DNA of 64,000 bases from UBA4744 sp963707435 (GTDB lineage: Bacteria; Actinomycetota; Acidimicrobiia; Spongiisociales; UBA4744): positions 310,001-374,000 of the forward strand of contig CAVPPF010000006.1 of NCBI GenBank assembly GCA_963707435.1. The letters run 5' to 3'. A program made the translations under genes and the position numbers. The notes below the pieces were generated by a model. It was given only the letters and a program-made list of their open reading frames with translations, was not told the DNA's origin and did no database searches. This document shows positions 1 to 8,912 of this stretch, piece after piece. Position 1 is the stretch's first letter, and each line of letters opens with the position of its first letter.

Positions 1-1
1 A

Positions 2-808
2 GAATGGACCGGCGACCAGGGTTCGATGATCGACAAGTCTGTTGAGTTCGCCCGGGAGGCCGCCCGGCAGGGCGCCCAGGTGATGTGCTTCCAGGAACTG
101 TTCTACGGTCCCTACTTCTGCCAGGTCCAGGAAAACGAGTACTTCGACTACGCCGAGCCGATTCCCGACGGTCCGACCACCCGCCGGATGCAGGACCTCG
201 CCAAAGAGACCGGGATGGTCCTCGTCGTCCCCATCTTCGAGAAAGAAGATGACGGCTTCTACTTCAATACCGCAGCGGTGATCGACGCCGACGGGTCCTA
301 CCTGGGCAAGTACCGCAAGACCCACATCCCCCAGGTGAACGGGTTCTGGGAGAAGTTCTACTTCCGGCCGGGGAACATGGGCTACCCGGTCTTCGATACC
401 GCCGTGGGACGGATCGGGGTCTACATCTGCTACGACCGGCACTTCCCGGAGGGATGGCGAGCCCTCGGTCTGGCCGGCGCCAAAATCGTCTTCAACCCCT
501 CGGCCACCAGCCGGGGCTTATCGATGTACCTGTGGAATCTCGAACAGCCGGCGGCGGCAGTCGCCAACGAGTATTTCATCGGGGCGATCAACCGCGTCGG
601 TAAGGAACCGCTGGGCGACAACGATTTCTACGGGTCGTCGTACTTCGTGGATCCGCGTGGTCAGATCGTTGAGGGGGCAGCCTCCGATACGGCGGAGGAA
701 CTGGTCGTGCGGGACCTCGATCTCGATATGATCGAAGAAGTCCGCAAGCAGTGGGCCTTCTACCGTGACCGGCGACCCGACGCGTACGGCGATCTGGTCG
801 CTCCATAG
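2..808 (+). CDS. Beta-ureidopropionase / N-carbamoyl amidohydrolase (5' partial)
   Basis: Carbon-nitrogen (nitrilase-fold) hydrolase that would split N-carbamoyl-beta-alanine into beta-alanine, CO2 and ammonia, the last step of reductive pyrimidine breakdown. The reading frame is open to the left edge (EWTGDQGS precedes the first Met at 26), so the N-terminus lies outside the window. The Glu-Lys-Cys triad is visible: Glu in FQELFYGPYF, Lys in YRKTHIPQ, Cys in YICYDRHFPEG. The distance to the next gene is 27 bp and the following genes complete the same pathway, which supports the substrate call; other N-carbamoyl amines are possible. Confidence 0.9.
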   Translation, partial: EWTGDQGSMIDKSVEFAREAARQGAQVMCFQELFYGPYFCQVQENEYFDYAEPIPDGPTTRRMQDLAKETGMVLVVPIFEKEDDGFYFNTAAVIDADGSYLGKYRKTHIPQVNGFWEKFYFRPGNMGYPVFDTAVGRIGVYICYDRHFPEGWRALGLAGAKIVFNPSATSRGLSMYLWNLEQPAAAVANEYFIGAINRVGKEPLGDNDFYGSSYFVDPRGQIVEGAASDTAEELVVRDLDLDMIEEVRKQWAFYRDRRPDAYGDLVAP

Positions 809-835
809 CCAATCGAGACAGAACCGAGGGGACTC

Positions 836-2149
836 ATGGGCGTTCATCAAGACCTCCACACCCGGCACCGGCACGTGCTGCCCTCCTGGCTGGCGCTCTA
901 CTACCAGCAGCCGATCGCGCTGGTCGGCGGCGAGGGCAGGCGAGTCAGAGATGCAGAAGGAACGGAGTACCTCGACTTCTTCGGCGGCATCCTCACCACG
1001 ATGACCGGCTACAACGTGCCCGAGGTAGTCGAAGCGATCCAGCGCCAGAGCGAGCGCATCCTGCACTCGTCGACCCTGTACCTCATCGAACAGCAGATCG
1101 AGCTGGCCGAGAAACTGGCCGAACTGTCGGGCATCCCCGATGCCAAGGTGTTCTTCACCAACTCGGGGACCGAAGCCAACGATGCGGCCATGTTGCTGGC
1201 CACCACGTACCGGCAGTCCAACGAGGTGCTGGCGATCCGCAACAGCTACCACGGCCGTTCGTTTGCGGCCATTTCCTTGACGGGCAACCGGTCCTGGTCG
1301 CCGAGCAGTCTCGGTCCGCTCAACGTCACCTATGTGCACGGCGGCTACCGGTACCGCAGTCCCTTCGGGCACCTCCTCGATCAGGACTTCATCGCCGCCT
1401 GTGTCGACGACCTGCGAGACCTGCTGAACGTGGCAACGGCCGGCGACGTGGCCTGCATGATCGCCGAACCGATCCAGGGGGTGGGCGGTTTCGTGACCCC
1501 GCCGGACGGGTTGTTCGGGGCCATGAAGGAGGAACTCGACAAGCACGGAATCCTCTTCGTTTCCGACGAGGTCCAGACCGGGTGGGGTCGAACCGGGGAG
1601 AACTTCTGGGGATACCAGGCGCACGGGATCGTTCCGGATCTCATCACCTTCGCCAAGGGATTGGGAAACGGCCTGGCCCTCGGCGGCGTGATCGGGCGGC
1701 CGGAGATCATGGATTGCTTGACGGCCAACTCGATCTCCACGTTCGGCGGCAATCCGCTCTCGACCGCCGGGGCGCTCGCCAACCTCGAGTACCTGCTTGA
1801 GCACGACCTGCAAACCAACAGTCTCAAGGTCGGCCAGCATCTCCGCTCGCAGATCGACCATCTGGCCGACCGGTACGAGATCATCGGCGATGTGCGCGGC
1901 AAGGGGCTCATGATCGGCGTCGAACTGGTGCATCCGGGCGGCAAGGACCCCTATCCGGAGGCGGCCGGCCGGATCATGGAGGAAACCCGGGCCGGGGGTC
2001 TGCTGATCGGCAAGGGCGGCATGTTCGGCAACGTGCTCCGCATCGCTCCTCCGCTGACGCTGACGGAAGAAGAGGCCGACGAAGGATTCGAGATACTCAG
2101 TGAAGCAGTGGCAGCGACCGCTGCGGACGCGGGAGGAGCAAGCGGATGA
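836..2149 (+). CDS. Class III aminotransferase, beta-alanine/3-aminoisobutyrate type
   Basis: PLP-dependent omega-transaminase of 437 residues, the usual length. It should move the amino group of beta-alanine or 3-aminoisobutyrate to pyruvate or glyoxylate, giving (methyl)malonate semialdehyde. Family landmarks are NSGTEAND (PLP phosphate site), SDEVQTGWGRTG (Asp binding the PLP ring) and the Schiff-base Lys in ITFAKGLGNG. ATG follows a GAGGGGACTC ribosome site. The stop overlaps the next start (ATGA), so it is translationally coupled to the dihydropyrimidinase. The pathway role is inferred from neighbours; AGXT2-like alanine-glyoxylate activity is the main alternative. Confidence 0.88.
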   Translation: MGVHQDLHTRHRHVLPSWLALYYQQPIALVGGEGRRVRDAEGTEYLDFFGGILTTMTGYNVPEVVEAIQRQSERILHSSTLYLIEQQIELAEKLAELSGIPDAKVFFTNSGTEANDAAMLLATTYRQSNEVLAIRNSYHGRSFAAISLTGNRSWSPSSLGPLNVTYVHGGYRYRSPFGHLLDQDFIAACVDDLRDLLNVATAGDVACMIAEPIQGVGGFVTPPDGLFGAMKEELDKHGILFVSDEVQTGWGRTGENFWGYQAHGIVPDLITFAKGLGNGLALGGVIGRPEIMDCLTANSISTFGGNPLSTAGALANLEYLLEHDLQTNSLKVGQHLRSQIDHLADRYEIIGDVRGKGLMIGVELVHPGGKDPYPEAAGRIMEETRAGGLLIGKGGMFGNVLRIAPPLTLTEEEADEGFEILSEAVAATAADAGGASG

Positions 2150-3573
2150 GAACGGTCATCGCCAACGGAACTGTCGTCACCGCCGACCAGACGGTCGCCG
2201 CCGATCTCCTCATTGAGGGCGAAAAGATCGTCGCGATCGCCGCCCCCGGGTCGCACCAGTGGCTCGAAGGGTCCCCGAAGGTCATCGACGCCTCCGGGAA
2301 GTACGTGGTGCCCGGGGGAGTCGACGTCCATACCCACTTCGAGCTGCCGTTCGGAGGCACGTTCGTCTCGGACAGTTTCGAGAGCGGAACCCGGGCGGCG
2401 GCGTTCGGAGGGACCACCACCGTCGTGGACTTCGCCGTCCAGGTGAAGGGAGAGACCATCCGGGACGGGTTCGAGGCCTGGATGGCCAAGGCGGAGGGCA
2501 ACTGCGCCATCGACTACGGCTTCCACATGATCGTCGGCGACGTCAACGACTCATCGCTGAAAGAGATGGCGGCGATGGTCGGCGAGGGCGTCACCAGCTT
2601 CAAGCTGTTCATGGCCTATCCCGGCGTCCTGTACTCCGACGACGGCGAGATCTTCCGGGCCATGCAGCAGGCGGCCGTGGACGGCACCACGATCATGATG
2701 CACGCCGAGAACGGGATCGCCATCGACGTGCTTCGCGAACAGGCGATCCAGCGAGGTGAAACGGATCCCAGGTATCACTCCATCACCCGGCCCCCGACCA
2801 CCGAGTCGGAGGCCGTCTACCGGGCCATCACCCTGGCCGAACTTGCCGGGGCGCCCCTCTACGTCGTGCACATGTCGGCGAAAGAAGCCGTGGCCGAACT
2901 GACCCAGGCGCGGGACCGGGGCCTCAACGTCTTCGGGGAGACCTGTCCGCAGTACCTGCACCTGTCGGTCGAAGACCATGTTTCGCTGCCCGGTTTCGAA
3001 GGGGCGAAGTACGTCTGCTCGACTCCCATCCGCTTCAAGGAAGAAGGCCACCAGGAGTATCTGTGGAATGCACTGGCGCGGGGCGACCTGCAGGTCGTCT
3101 CCACCGACCATGCCTGCTTCTTCTACGACGACGATGAGCACATGGGGCGGCAGAAGCGGCTGGGGGAGGGCAACTTCACCCTGATCCCCAACGGCCTGCC
3201 CGGAGTCGAGGAGCGATTCAACGTCATGTACCAGAGCGGGGTGGTTGAGGGGCGTTTCGACATCAACCGGTGGGTCGATCTGGTGGCCACCGCCCCGGCC
3301 AGGATGTTCGGCCTCTACCCTCGCAAGGGCACGATCGCGGTCGGCTCGGATGCCGATGTGGTGGTCTACGACCCCGAGGCGTCCTTTGTCTATTCGGCGC
3401 CGGGGACGATTCACGGCAACATCGATTACACGGCCTACGAGGGAATGGAAATCAACGCAAAGATTGACAAGGTGCTGTCCCGGGGGAGGGTGATCGTCGA
3501 CGGTGACCGCTATGTCGGCACCAAGGGCGACGGTGCCTATCTCGAGCGCGGTCTCAGTCAAATGCTCATCTAA
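2146..3573 (+). CDS. Dihydropyrimidinase (D-hydantoinase)
   Basis: Cyclic amidohydrolase of 475 residues that opens dihydrouracil/dihydrothymine to N-carbamoyl-beta-amino acids. Binuclear metal ligands typical of the family are all present: HTH in VDVHTHFELPFGG, the Lys to be carbamylated in SFKLFMAYPG, His in MMHAENG and YVVHMSA, and Asp in VSTDHACF. The start overlaps the transaminase stop by 4 bp. A 5'-adjacent ureidopropionase and 3'-adjacent semialdehyde dehydrogenase make pyrimidine catabolism much more likely than hydantoin use. A dihydropyrimidine dehydrogenase is not in the window and may lie to the left. Confidence 0.93.
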   Translation: MRTVIANGTVVTADQTVAADLLIEGEKIVAIAAPGSHQWLEGSPKVIDASGKYVVPGGVDVHTHFELPFGGTFVSDSFESGTRAAAFGGTTTVVDFAVQVKGETIRDGFEAWMAKAEGNCAIDYGFHMIVGDVNDSSLKEMAAMVGEGVTSFKLFMAYPGVLYSDDGEIFRAMQQAAVDGTTIMMHAENGIAIDVLREQAIQRGETDPRYHSITRPPTTESEAVYRAITLAELAGAPLYVVHMSAKEAVAELTQARDRGLNVFGETCPQYLHLSVEDHVSLPGFEGAKYVCSTPIRFKEEGHQEYLWNALARGDLQVVSTDHACFFYDDDEHMGRQKRLGEGNFTLIPNGLPGVEERFNVMYQSGVVEGRFDINRWVDLVATAPARMFGLYPRKGTIAVGSDADVVVYDPEASFVYSAPGTIHGNIDYTAYEGMEINAKIDKVLSRGRVIVDGDRYVGTKGDGAYLERGLSQMLI

Positions 3574-3584
3574 GAGGTGCAACA

Positions 3585-5078
3585 GTGAAGACGATCGAAC
3601 ATTGGATCAACAACAAACCGGTCGCCGGCTCGAGTGGCCGGACCGGACAGGTCTACGACCCGGCCACCGGGCAGGTGACCGCCGAGGTGCCGTTCGCCAC
3701 CGTCGCAGAAGTCGACCTGGCCGTGGCGGCCGCCCGGGAAGCATTCCCGGGCTGGCGGGACACGTCGCTGACCAGGCGGCAGAAGATCATGTTCGCTTTT
3801 CGGGAACTGGTCGACCGCCATCAGGAGGATCTGGCCAGGCTGCTCACCGCCGAGCACGGCAAGACATTCCCGGACGCCCTGGGCGAGGTCAACCGCGGTC
3901 TCGAGGTTATCGAGTTTGCTACCAACATCCCCCATCTCCTCAAGGGCGACTTTTCCGAGAACGTATCGGCGGCGGTCGACACCTACACGATCCGCCAGCC
4001 CCTCGGGGTGGCTGCCGGCATCACCCCGTTCAACTTCCCGGCGATGGTGCCCATGTGGATGTACCCGATCGCCATCGCCTGCGGCAACACCTTCGTGTTG
4101 AAGCCGTCGGAGAAGGACCCGTCCGCCTCGATGCTCTCGGCCGAGTTGTTCGCCGAGGCCGGCCTCCCGGATGGGGTATTCAACGTGCTCCACGGAGACC
4201 GGGTCGCGGTTGAGCGTCTGCTGGAGCACCCCGATATCGCCGCCATCAGCTTCGTCGGCTCGACCCCGGTGGCCCGCCACATCTACGAGACCGGCACCAA
4301 GCACGGCAAGCGGGTCCAGGCCCTGGCCGGGGCCAAGAACCACATGATCGTGCTGCCCGACGCCGACATGGAACTGGCCGCCGATTCGGCCGTTTCCGCC
4401 GGGTTCGGCTCGGCGGGGGAGCGGTGCATGGCCATCTCGGTGGTGGTGACGGTCGGCGATGCGGCCGACAAGCTACTGCCCAAGGTGCAGGAGCGGATCG
4501 CCGCACTGAAGGTCGGCCCGGGCATGGAGTCCGACTCGGAGATGGGTCCGCTCATCACCAAAGAGCACCGGGACCGGGTCGCCTCCTACGTTGCCAAGGG
4601 GATCGAAGAAGGTGCCGAGGCGCTCACCGACGGCCGGGACCTGACCGTGCCCGATCATGAGGAGGGCTTCTTCCTTGGAGCCACGCTGCTCGACCATGTG
4701 AAGCCGAATATGACCGTCTACCAGGACGAGATCTTCGGCCCGGTGTTGTCGGTGGTCCGGACCGATTCGTATCAGGACGCCATCAAGCTGATCAACGACA
4801 ACCCGTGGGGCAACGGCACCGCCATCTTCACCAACGATGGAGGGGCGGCCCGCAAGTTCCAGAACGAGATCGAGGTTGGCATGGTCGGCATCAACGTTCC
4901 GATCCCGGTGCCGCTCGGGTTCTACTCGTTCGGGGGTTGGAAAGACTCCAATTTCGGCGATCACTCGATCTACGGACCGGAGGGCATCCACTTCTACACG
5001 CGGCCGAAAGTCGTGATCAGCCGCTGGCCGGAGCCGATTCACCGCGGCGTCGACCTGGGGTTCCCGCAACACAGTTAG
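3585..5078 (+). CDS. mmsA: CoA-acylating methylmalonate-semialdehyde dehydrogenase
   Basis: Aldehyde dehydrogenase superfamily, 497 residues, the normal length for MmsA/IolA. It converts malonate or methylmalonate semialdehyde to acetyl-CoA or propionyl-CoA with release of CO2 and reduction of NAD. Evidence: the N-terminus HWINNKPVAGSSGRTG, the cofactor segment ITPFNFPAMVPMWMYP, and the catalytic Cys in GSAGERCMAISVVV, a context specific to this subfamily. Starts with GTG after an AGAGG site, 11 bp after the dihydropyrimidinase. It closes the uracil/thymine pathway started by its upstream neighbours. Confidence 0.92.
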   Translation: MKTIEHWINNKPVAGSSGRTGQVYDPATGQVTAEVPFATVAEVDLAVAAAREAFPGWRDTSLTRRQKIMFAFRELVDRHQEDLARLLTAEHGKTFPDALGEVNRGLEVIEFATNIPHLLKGDFSENVSAAVDTYTIRQPLGVAAGITPFNFPAMVPMWMYPIAIACGNTFVLKPSEKDPSASMLSAELFAEAGLPDGVFNVLHGDRVAVERLLEHPDIAAISFVGSTPVARHIYETGTKHGKRVQALAGAKNHMIVLPDADMELAADSAVSAGFGSAGERCMAISVVVTVGDAADKLLPKVQERIAALKVGPGMESDSEMGPLITKEHRDRVASYVAKGIEEGAEALTDGRDLTVPDHEEGFFLGATLLDHVKPNMTVYQDEIFGPVLSVVRTDSYQDAIKLINDNPWGNGTAIFTNDGGAARKFQNEIEVGMVGINVPIPVPLGFYSFGGWKDSNFGDHSIYGPEGIHFYTRPKVVISRWPEPIHRGVDLGFPQHS

Positions 5079-5087
5079 GGCATAGCC

Positions 5088-6092
5088 ATGGATTTTGGAG
5101 TCGTGCTGCAGACCGACCCACCCGCCTCGCGCGTCGTTGAGCTGACCACGCTGGCCGAGCAAAACGGGTTCTCGTACGCCTGGGCGTTCGATTCCCATGT
5201 GCTCTGGCAGGAGCCGTTCATCGTCTTCGAGAAGATGCTCGCCGCCACCGAGCGGATCATCGTCGGACCGATGGTGACCAACCCGGGCACCCGCGACTGG
5301 ACGGTGCTGGCCTCCCTGTTCGCCACCCTCAACGACAGTTACGGGCCTCGCACCATCTGCGGCATGGGCCGGGGCGATTCGGCGCTGCGCTTCATCGGGC
5401 GCAAGCCGGCGACGCTGGCCACCATGTCCGAGTCGATGAAAGTGATCAAGGGGATGGTGGCGGGCGACTCGGTCATGTACCGGGATGTGCGTCTGCGGTT
5501 GCGCTGGGTCGATGAGCACGGCTGGGATCTTCCCATGTGGGTGGCAGGCTACGGACCCAGGGCCCTCGATCTGATCGGCCGGGAGGCCGACGGGTTCATC
5601 CTGCAGCTGGCCGACCCCAAGATCCTCGAATGGACGATGGCGGCGGTCAAGTCGGCCGCCTCCGACGCCGGACGCGACCCGGAGGAGATCGCCTTCTGCG
5701 TGGCGGCCCCCGCCTACGTTGGTGACGATCTCGACCACCAGCGGGAAGAGCTGCGCTGGTTCGGGGGGATGGTCGGCAACCACGTTGAGGATCTGGTGGC
5801 CCGCTACGGCGGCGACGGCAGCACCGTGCCCCGCACGCTGACCGACTTCATCGAGGAGCGCCAGGACTACGACTATTTGCACCACGGCAAGCGCAAGAAC
5901 CCTTCGGCCGATTTCGTGCCCGACGCCATCGTCGAGCGGTTCTGTGTGCTGGGCACCCCGGCCGACCACATCGCCAAGCTGACCGAGCTACGCGACCTGG
6001 GCGTCGACCAGTTCGCCATCTACTTGATGCACGACGCTCAGGAAGCCACCCTGGAGGCCTACGGCCGGGAGATCATTCCGGCGCTCGGGTAG
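5088..6092 (+). CDS. LLM-class F420-dependent oxidoreductase, TIGR03842-like
   Basis: Luciferase-like monooxygenase fold, 334 residues, probably using F420 or flavin. The N-terminus MDFGVVLQTDPP, the segment MVTNPGTRDWTVLASL and GMGRGDSALR resemble the subfamily modelled as TIGR03842, whose substrate is not established. It begins 9 bp after mmsA, so it belongs to the pyrimidine operon; a role in reducing or oxidising a pyrimidine intermediate is possible but only inferred from position. There is no signal peptide, so it is cytoplasmic. Could equally act on an unrelated compound. Confidence 0.82.
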   Translation: MDFGVVLQTDPPASRVVELTTLAEQNGFSYAWAFDSHVLWQEPFIVFEKMLAATERIIVGPMVTNPGTRDWTVLASLFATLNDSYGPRTICGMGRGDSALRFIGRKPATLATMSESMKVIKGMVAGDSVMYRDVRLRLRWVDEHGWDLPMWVAGYGPRALDLIGREADGFILQLADPKILEWTMAAVKSAASDAGRDPEEIAFCVAAPAYVGDDLDHQREELRWFGGMVGNHVEDLVARYGGDGSTVPRTLTDFIEERQDYDYLHHGKRKNPSADFVPDAIVERFCVLGTPADHIAKLTELRDLGVDQFAIYLMHDAQEATLEAYGREIIPALG

Positions 6093-6107
6093 GGGAGTAG
6101 TGTTTCG

Positions 6108-6240
6108 TCACGCCGAATCCGGTTCGATCAAACCGGGGCGGGGGACCCGATACCTTGGGGCGAATCCCGGCTGAGTCCGGGTAGGGCAGCCTTCCAGCCC
6201 GAGTCCGTCAGCTAACCCCGGAGGCGGTGAGGAAGGAGAG
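6108..6240 (+). promoter_or_regulatory. Cyclic-di-AMP riboswitch (ydaO/yuaA type)
   Basis: The leader of the antiporter gene carries the conserved blocks of the ydaO-yuaA element: a 5' GG-rich segment, TTGGGGCGAATCC near 6154-6167, a variable stem (6168-6200), and the 3' block CCGTCAGCTAACC with GGAGGCG followed by GAGGAAGGAGA. The element ends in the ribosome site, so control of termination or of translation is possible. In related actinobacteria this class senses c-di-AMP and usually turns off genes for cell-wall hydrolases or potassium/ion transport, which fits the downstream cation antiporter. Exact ends are approximate. Confidence 0.9.
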
Positions 6241-6245
6241 CGTTG

Positions 6246-8386
6246 GTGGACGTACCGATCGCGCCGTCGTCGCACGGCGATGTGCTGCAACTGGTGATCC
6301 AGCTGGCGCTGCTGTTGGGTTTCGCCCGCCTGCTCGGAGAGCTGGCCCGCCGGATCGGCCAGCCTGCCGTCGTTGGTGAGATTCTGGCCGGAGTGATCCT
6401 CGGCCCTTCGGTGCTGGGGGCGTTGATCCCCGGTGTCGCCGCCGTCTGGTTGCCGGGCTCGTCCGTTCAGGCTCAGCTACTCGAGACGGTGGCGCTGATC
6501 GGGGTCATGCTGCTGATGGTGGTCACCGGCTTCGAAACCGACCTGGGTCTGATCCGCCGCCGGGCCGGGACGGCGGTGGGAGTAGCCACCGGCGGTCTCC
6601 TGCTCCCGTTCGCGGCCGGGTTGGCACTCGGGTGGTGGTTCCCCGCCGACCTGCTCGGCGACCCGGACCAGCGACTGGTGTTTGCGCTGTTCCTGGCCAC
6701 CGCCATGGCCGTTTCGGCCATCCCGGTATTGGCGTCGATCTTGCTGGAGCTGCGCTTGATGCGGCGGGACATCGGTCAGACGATGCTGGCGGCGGGGATG
6801 GTCGACGACCTGGCCGGGTGGGCGGTTTTGGGGGTGGTGATTGCCCTGGCCGCCGGTGACGGCGGGCTGGGCACCGTGGGAGTAACCGTGCTCACCGTGG
6901 TGTTCTTTTTGGCCGTGACGATCTTGCTGGGACCATTCCTGGTCAGCCGGACGATTCGTTTCGTGCACAGAGCCTCGGGCACCTCGCATCGTTTCTTGAC
7001 CGTCACGCTGGTCCTCGTGTTCGGGTGGGCCGCGTTCAGCCAGGCCTTGCATCTCGAGCCGGTGATCGGCGCCTTCGCGATGGGGATCCTGCTCGGTCGG
7101 GTCCGTCGCCTGCCCGTCTCGGTGGCGGAGTCGCTGGAATCCATGGCACTGGGTGTGTTCGCACCTATCTTCTTTGCCGTGGCCGGCTTGAAGGTCGACA
7201 TCGTCGCCCTCGCCGAGCCTCGTTTGGCCGGACTGACCCTGGTGGTGATCGCCGTGGCCGTGGTGGCGAAGACGGCGGGAGCCTACGCGGGGGAAGGCTT
7301 CTCGCCGGCGCCGACCATTGGACCAGTCTCTCCTACGGGATCGGTCTCACGGCGCGGGGGGCGATCGGCATCGTGGTTGCCACGATCGGAAGGTCGCTCG
7401 GGATCATCACGCAAGACGTCTTCTCGATCATTGTCGTGATGGCAGTGGTCACTTCGCTTTTCACTCCGCCCGCCCTCAAGGCCGCCCTCCGGCGGGTTGC
7501 CCCGGCGCCGGACGAGGAGGCCCGGCTCCGCCGGGAGGAAGCCGTGGCCGGCAGTCTGACCCGGCGGGTGGGCCGGGTCCTCGTACCGATCCGCCCTCCC
7601 CGCCAGCCCGGTGACAGTTTCGATGTGAAAGCCGGCCTGCTCGGCCGTCTGGCCGGGTCCCAGCCTCTAGCCGTGACGTTCCTCGCCGCAGCGCCGGGAG
7701 GGGAGCGGTCGGAGGCGGAGAGCGCCGTCCGCAGCGCCGCTCGGGACGTCAAGTTTCGAGCGGATGTCACCACCCGGGTGGTCCAGAATGATCCGGTCCG
7801 GGCGGTCCTGGTCGAGGCTGCGAAGGGCTACGACCTGGTCATGCTGGGAGCTACCGAAGTCACCGCCAACCTCGATTCGCTGTTCGGGAGCGTTGTCGAC
7901 GAGATTGTCCGGATGGCTGCCATCCCGACGCTGGTGGTACGGGGAGTCCCGGTGGCTGCCGGCTGGCAACCGAATCGCATCCTCGTTCCAACGGACGGCA
8001 GTCCTGCTTCCCGGCAGGCCGCCGACCTCGCTTTCGCCCTCGCCGGGCCCGACACCACGGTCACGGCCCTCCATGTGGTGCCTTCCGAGCTGAGCCCGGT
8101 GGTTTCAATGACCGACACCGGCCCTGTCCAGCGGCTCGACCTCGCCCATCAGATCGTCAGCGACGTGCGTGACCGGGGCCTGGAACGGGGGGTGGCCACC
8201 GCCACGATGGTGGAGATGGGTCCCGAGGTGGCTGAGGCGATCGTCACGGCGGCCCGCCAGACCGGCGCCGATCTGGTCGTGCTCGGTACGTCGGCACGGA
8301 CCGGCACCCAGCGCCTGTACCTGGGTCCACGAGTAGAACGGGTCCTCACCGACAGCCCGTGTTCGGTGGCCGTCCTCAACAGCTGA
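6246..8386 (+). pseudogene. CPA2 cation/proton antiporter fused to two universal-stress domains (frameshifted)
   Basis: The N-terminal ~420 residues form a monovalent cation:proton antiporter (about 12 hydrophobic helices; GQPAVVGEILAGVILGP and the ion-site segment AGMVDDLAG are typical), followed by two UspA-like domains, the second starting at PNRILVPTDGSPAS. Reading changes frame at a run of five Gs (7289-7293); adding one G joins both halves into 713 residues without loss of conserved sequence (GAYAGGRLLAG then SYGIGLTARGA). GTG at 6246 is preferred over TTG at 6243 because AAGGAG lies 7 nt upstream. Preceded by the c-di-AMP riboswitch. Probably exchanges K+ or Na+ for H+ in the membrane. 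One lost G could be an assembly error. Confidence 0.87.
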
Positions 8387-8401
8387 GGTCGTGCCGTCCC
8401 C

Positions 8402-8752
8402 CTATTCGACGTAGAGGGTCTCGTCCCGCTCGACGACGTTGCCGCGCCCCAGCGGCAGGACCAGCGTCAGCGCTTTGAACGCCAGGCCGAGGCCCGGGAT
8501 CTTGGCGAAGATCCCCTGCGGTCCCAGCACCATCCGGCCGGTGTGCACGTCGTACTTCGATCCGTGCCACGGACAGGTCAGGCATCCGTCTTCGTCGATG
8601 GTCCCGTCGGCCAGATCGGCGTACAGGTGCCGGCATCGCCGGGTGACGGCGAAGAGCTCGCCGTGGGCGTTGCCGACTGCATACCGCCCGGCACCTTTCA
8701 CTGTTCCCGGCGGCAGTTCCGACGCGGGGCCCACTTCGGTTTCCTGAGACAT
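8402..8752 (-). CDS. Rieske [2Fe-2S] protein
   Basis: A 116-residue single-domain Rieske protein. Both cluster ligand pairs are present: Cys and His in RCRHLYADL and Cys and His in CPWHGSKYDV, the pattern of dioxygenase-type ferredoxins and of small nitrite-reductase-like Rieske subunits. A cytoplasmic electron carrier role is likely; the partner is not adjacent. ATG at 8752 is chosen because GGGAGG sits 9 nt upstream; GTG codons at 8755 and 8761 are alternatives. Convergent with the antiporter gene, only 15 bp apart, and divergent from the aldehyde dehydrogenase. Confidence 0.88.
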   Translation of the reverse strand: MSQETEVGPASELPPGTVKGAGRYAVGNAHGELFAVTRRCRHLYADLADGTIDEDGCLTCPWHGSKYDVHTGRMVLGPQGIFAKIPGLGLAFKALTLVLPLGRGNVVERDETLYVE

Positions 8753-8912
8753 CACGCTCACCCTCCCTTGTGTTTCCGCCCGATGCCAAGAGCCTACGCC
8801 GGAGGGTCGAGCAAAACCCGAAGGAAGGGGGTTCGGCCCGCCCGGGAGCGTCGGTTGGGTCTATCGTGCGGGAGAAGCAGACGGCAAGATCTCGAGAGCG
8901 GAGGTGGAGGCC

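Noticed and set aside
4473..5969. Minus-strand reading frame of 498 codons across mmsA and the LLM gene
   Set aside because: Shadow frame with no recognisable motif and no ribosome site.
7289..7296. Programmed -1 frameshift site in the antiporter gene
   Set aside because: No good slippery heptamer or downstream structure; other genes show similar one-base breaks, so an indel in a G-run is simpler.
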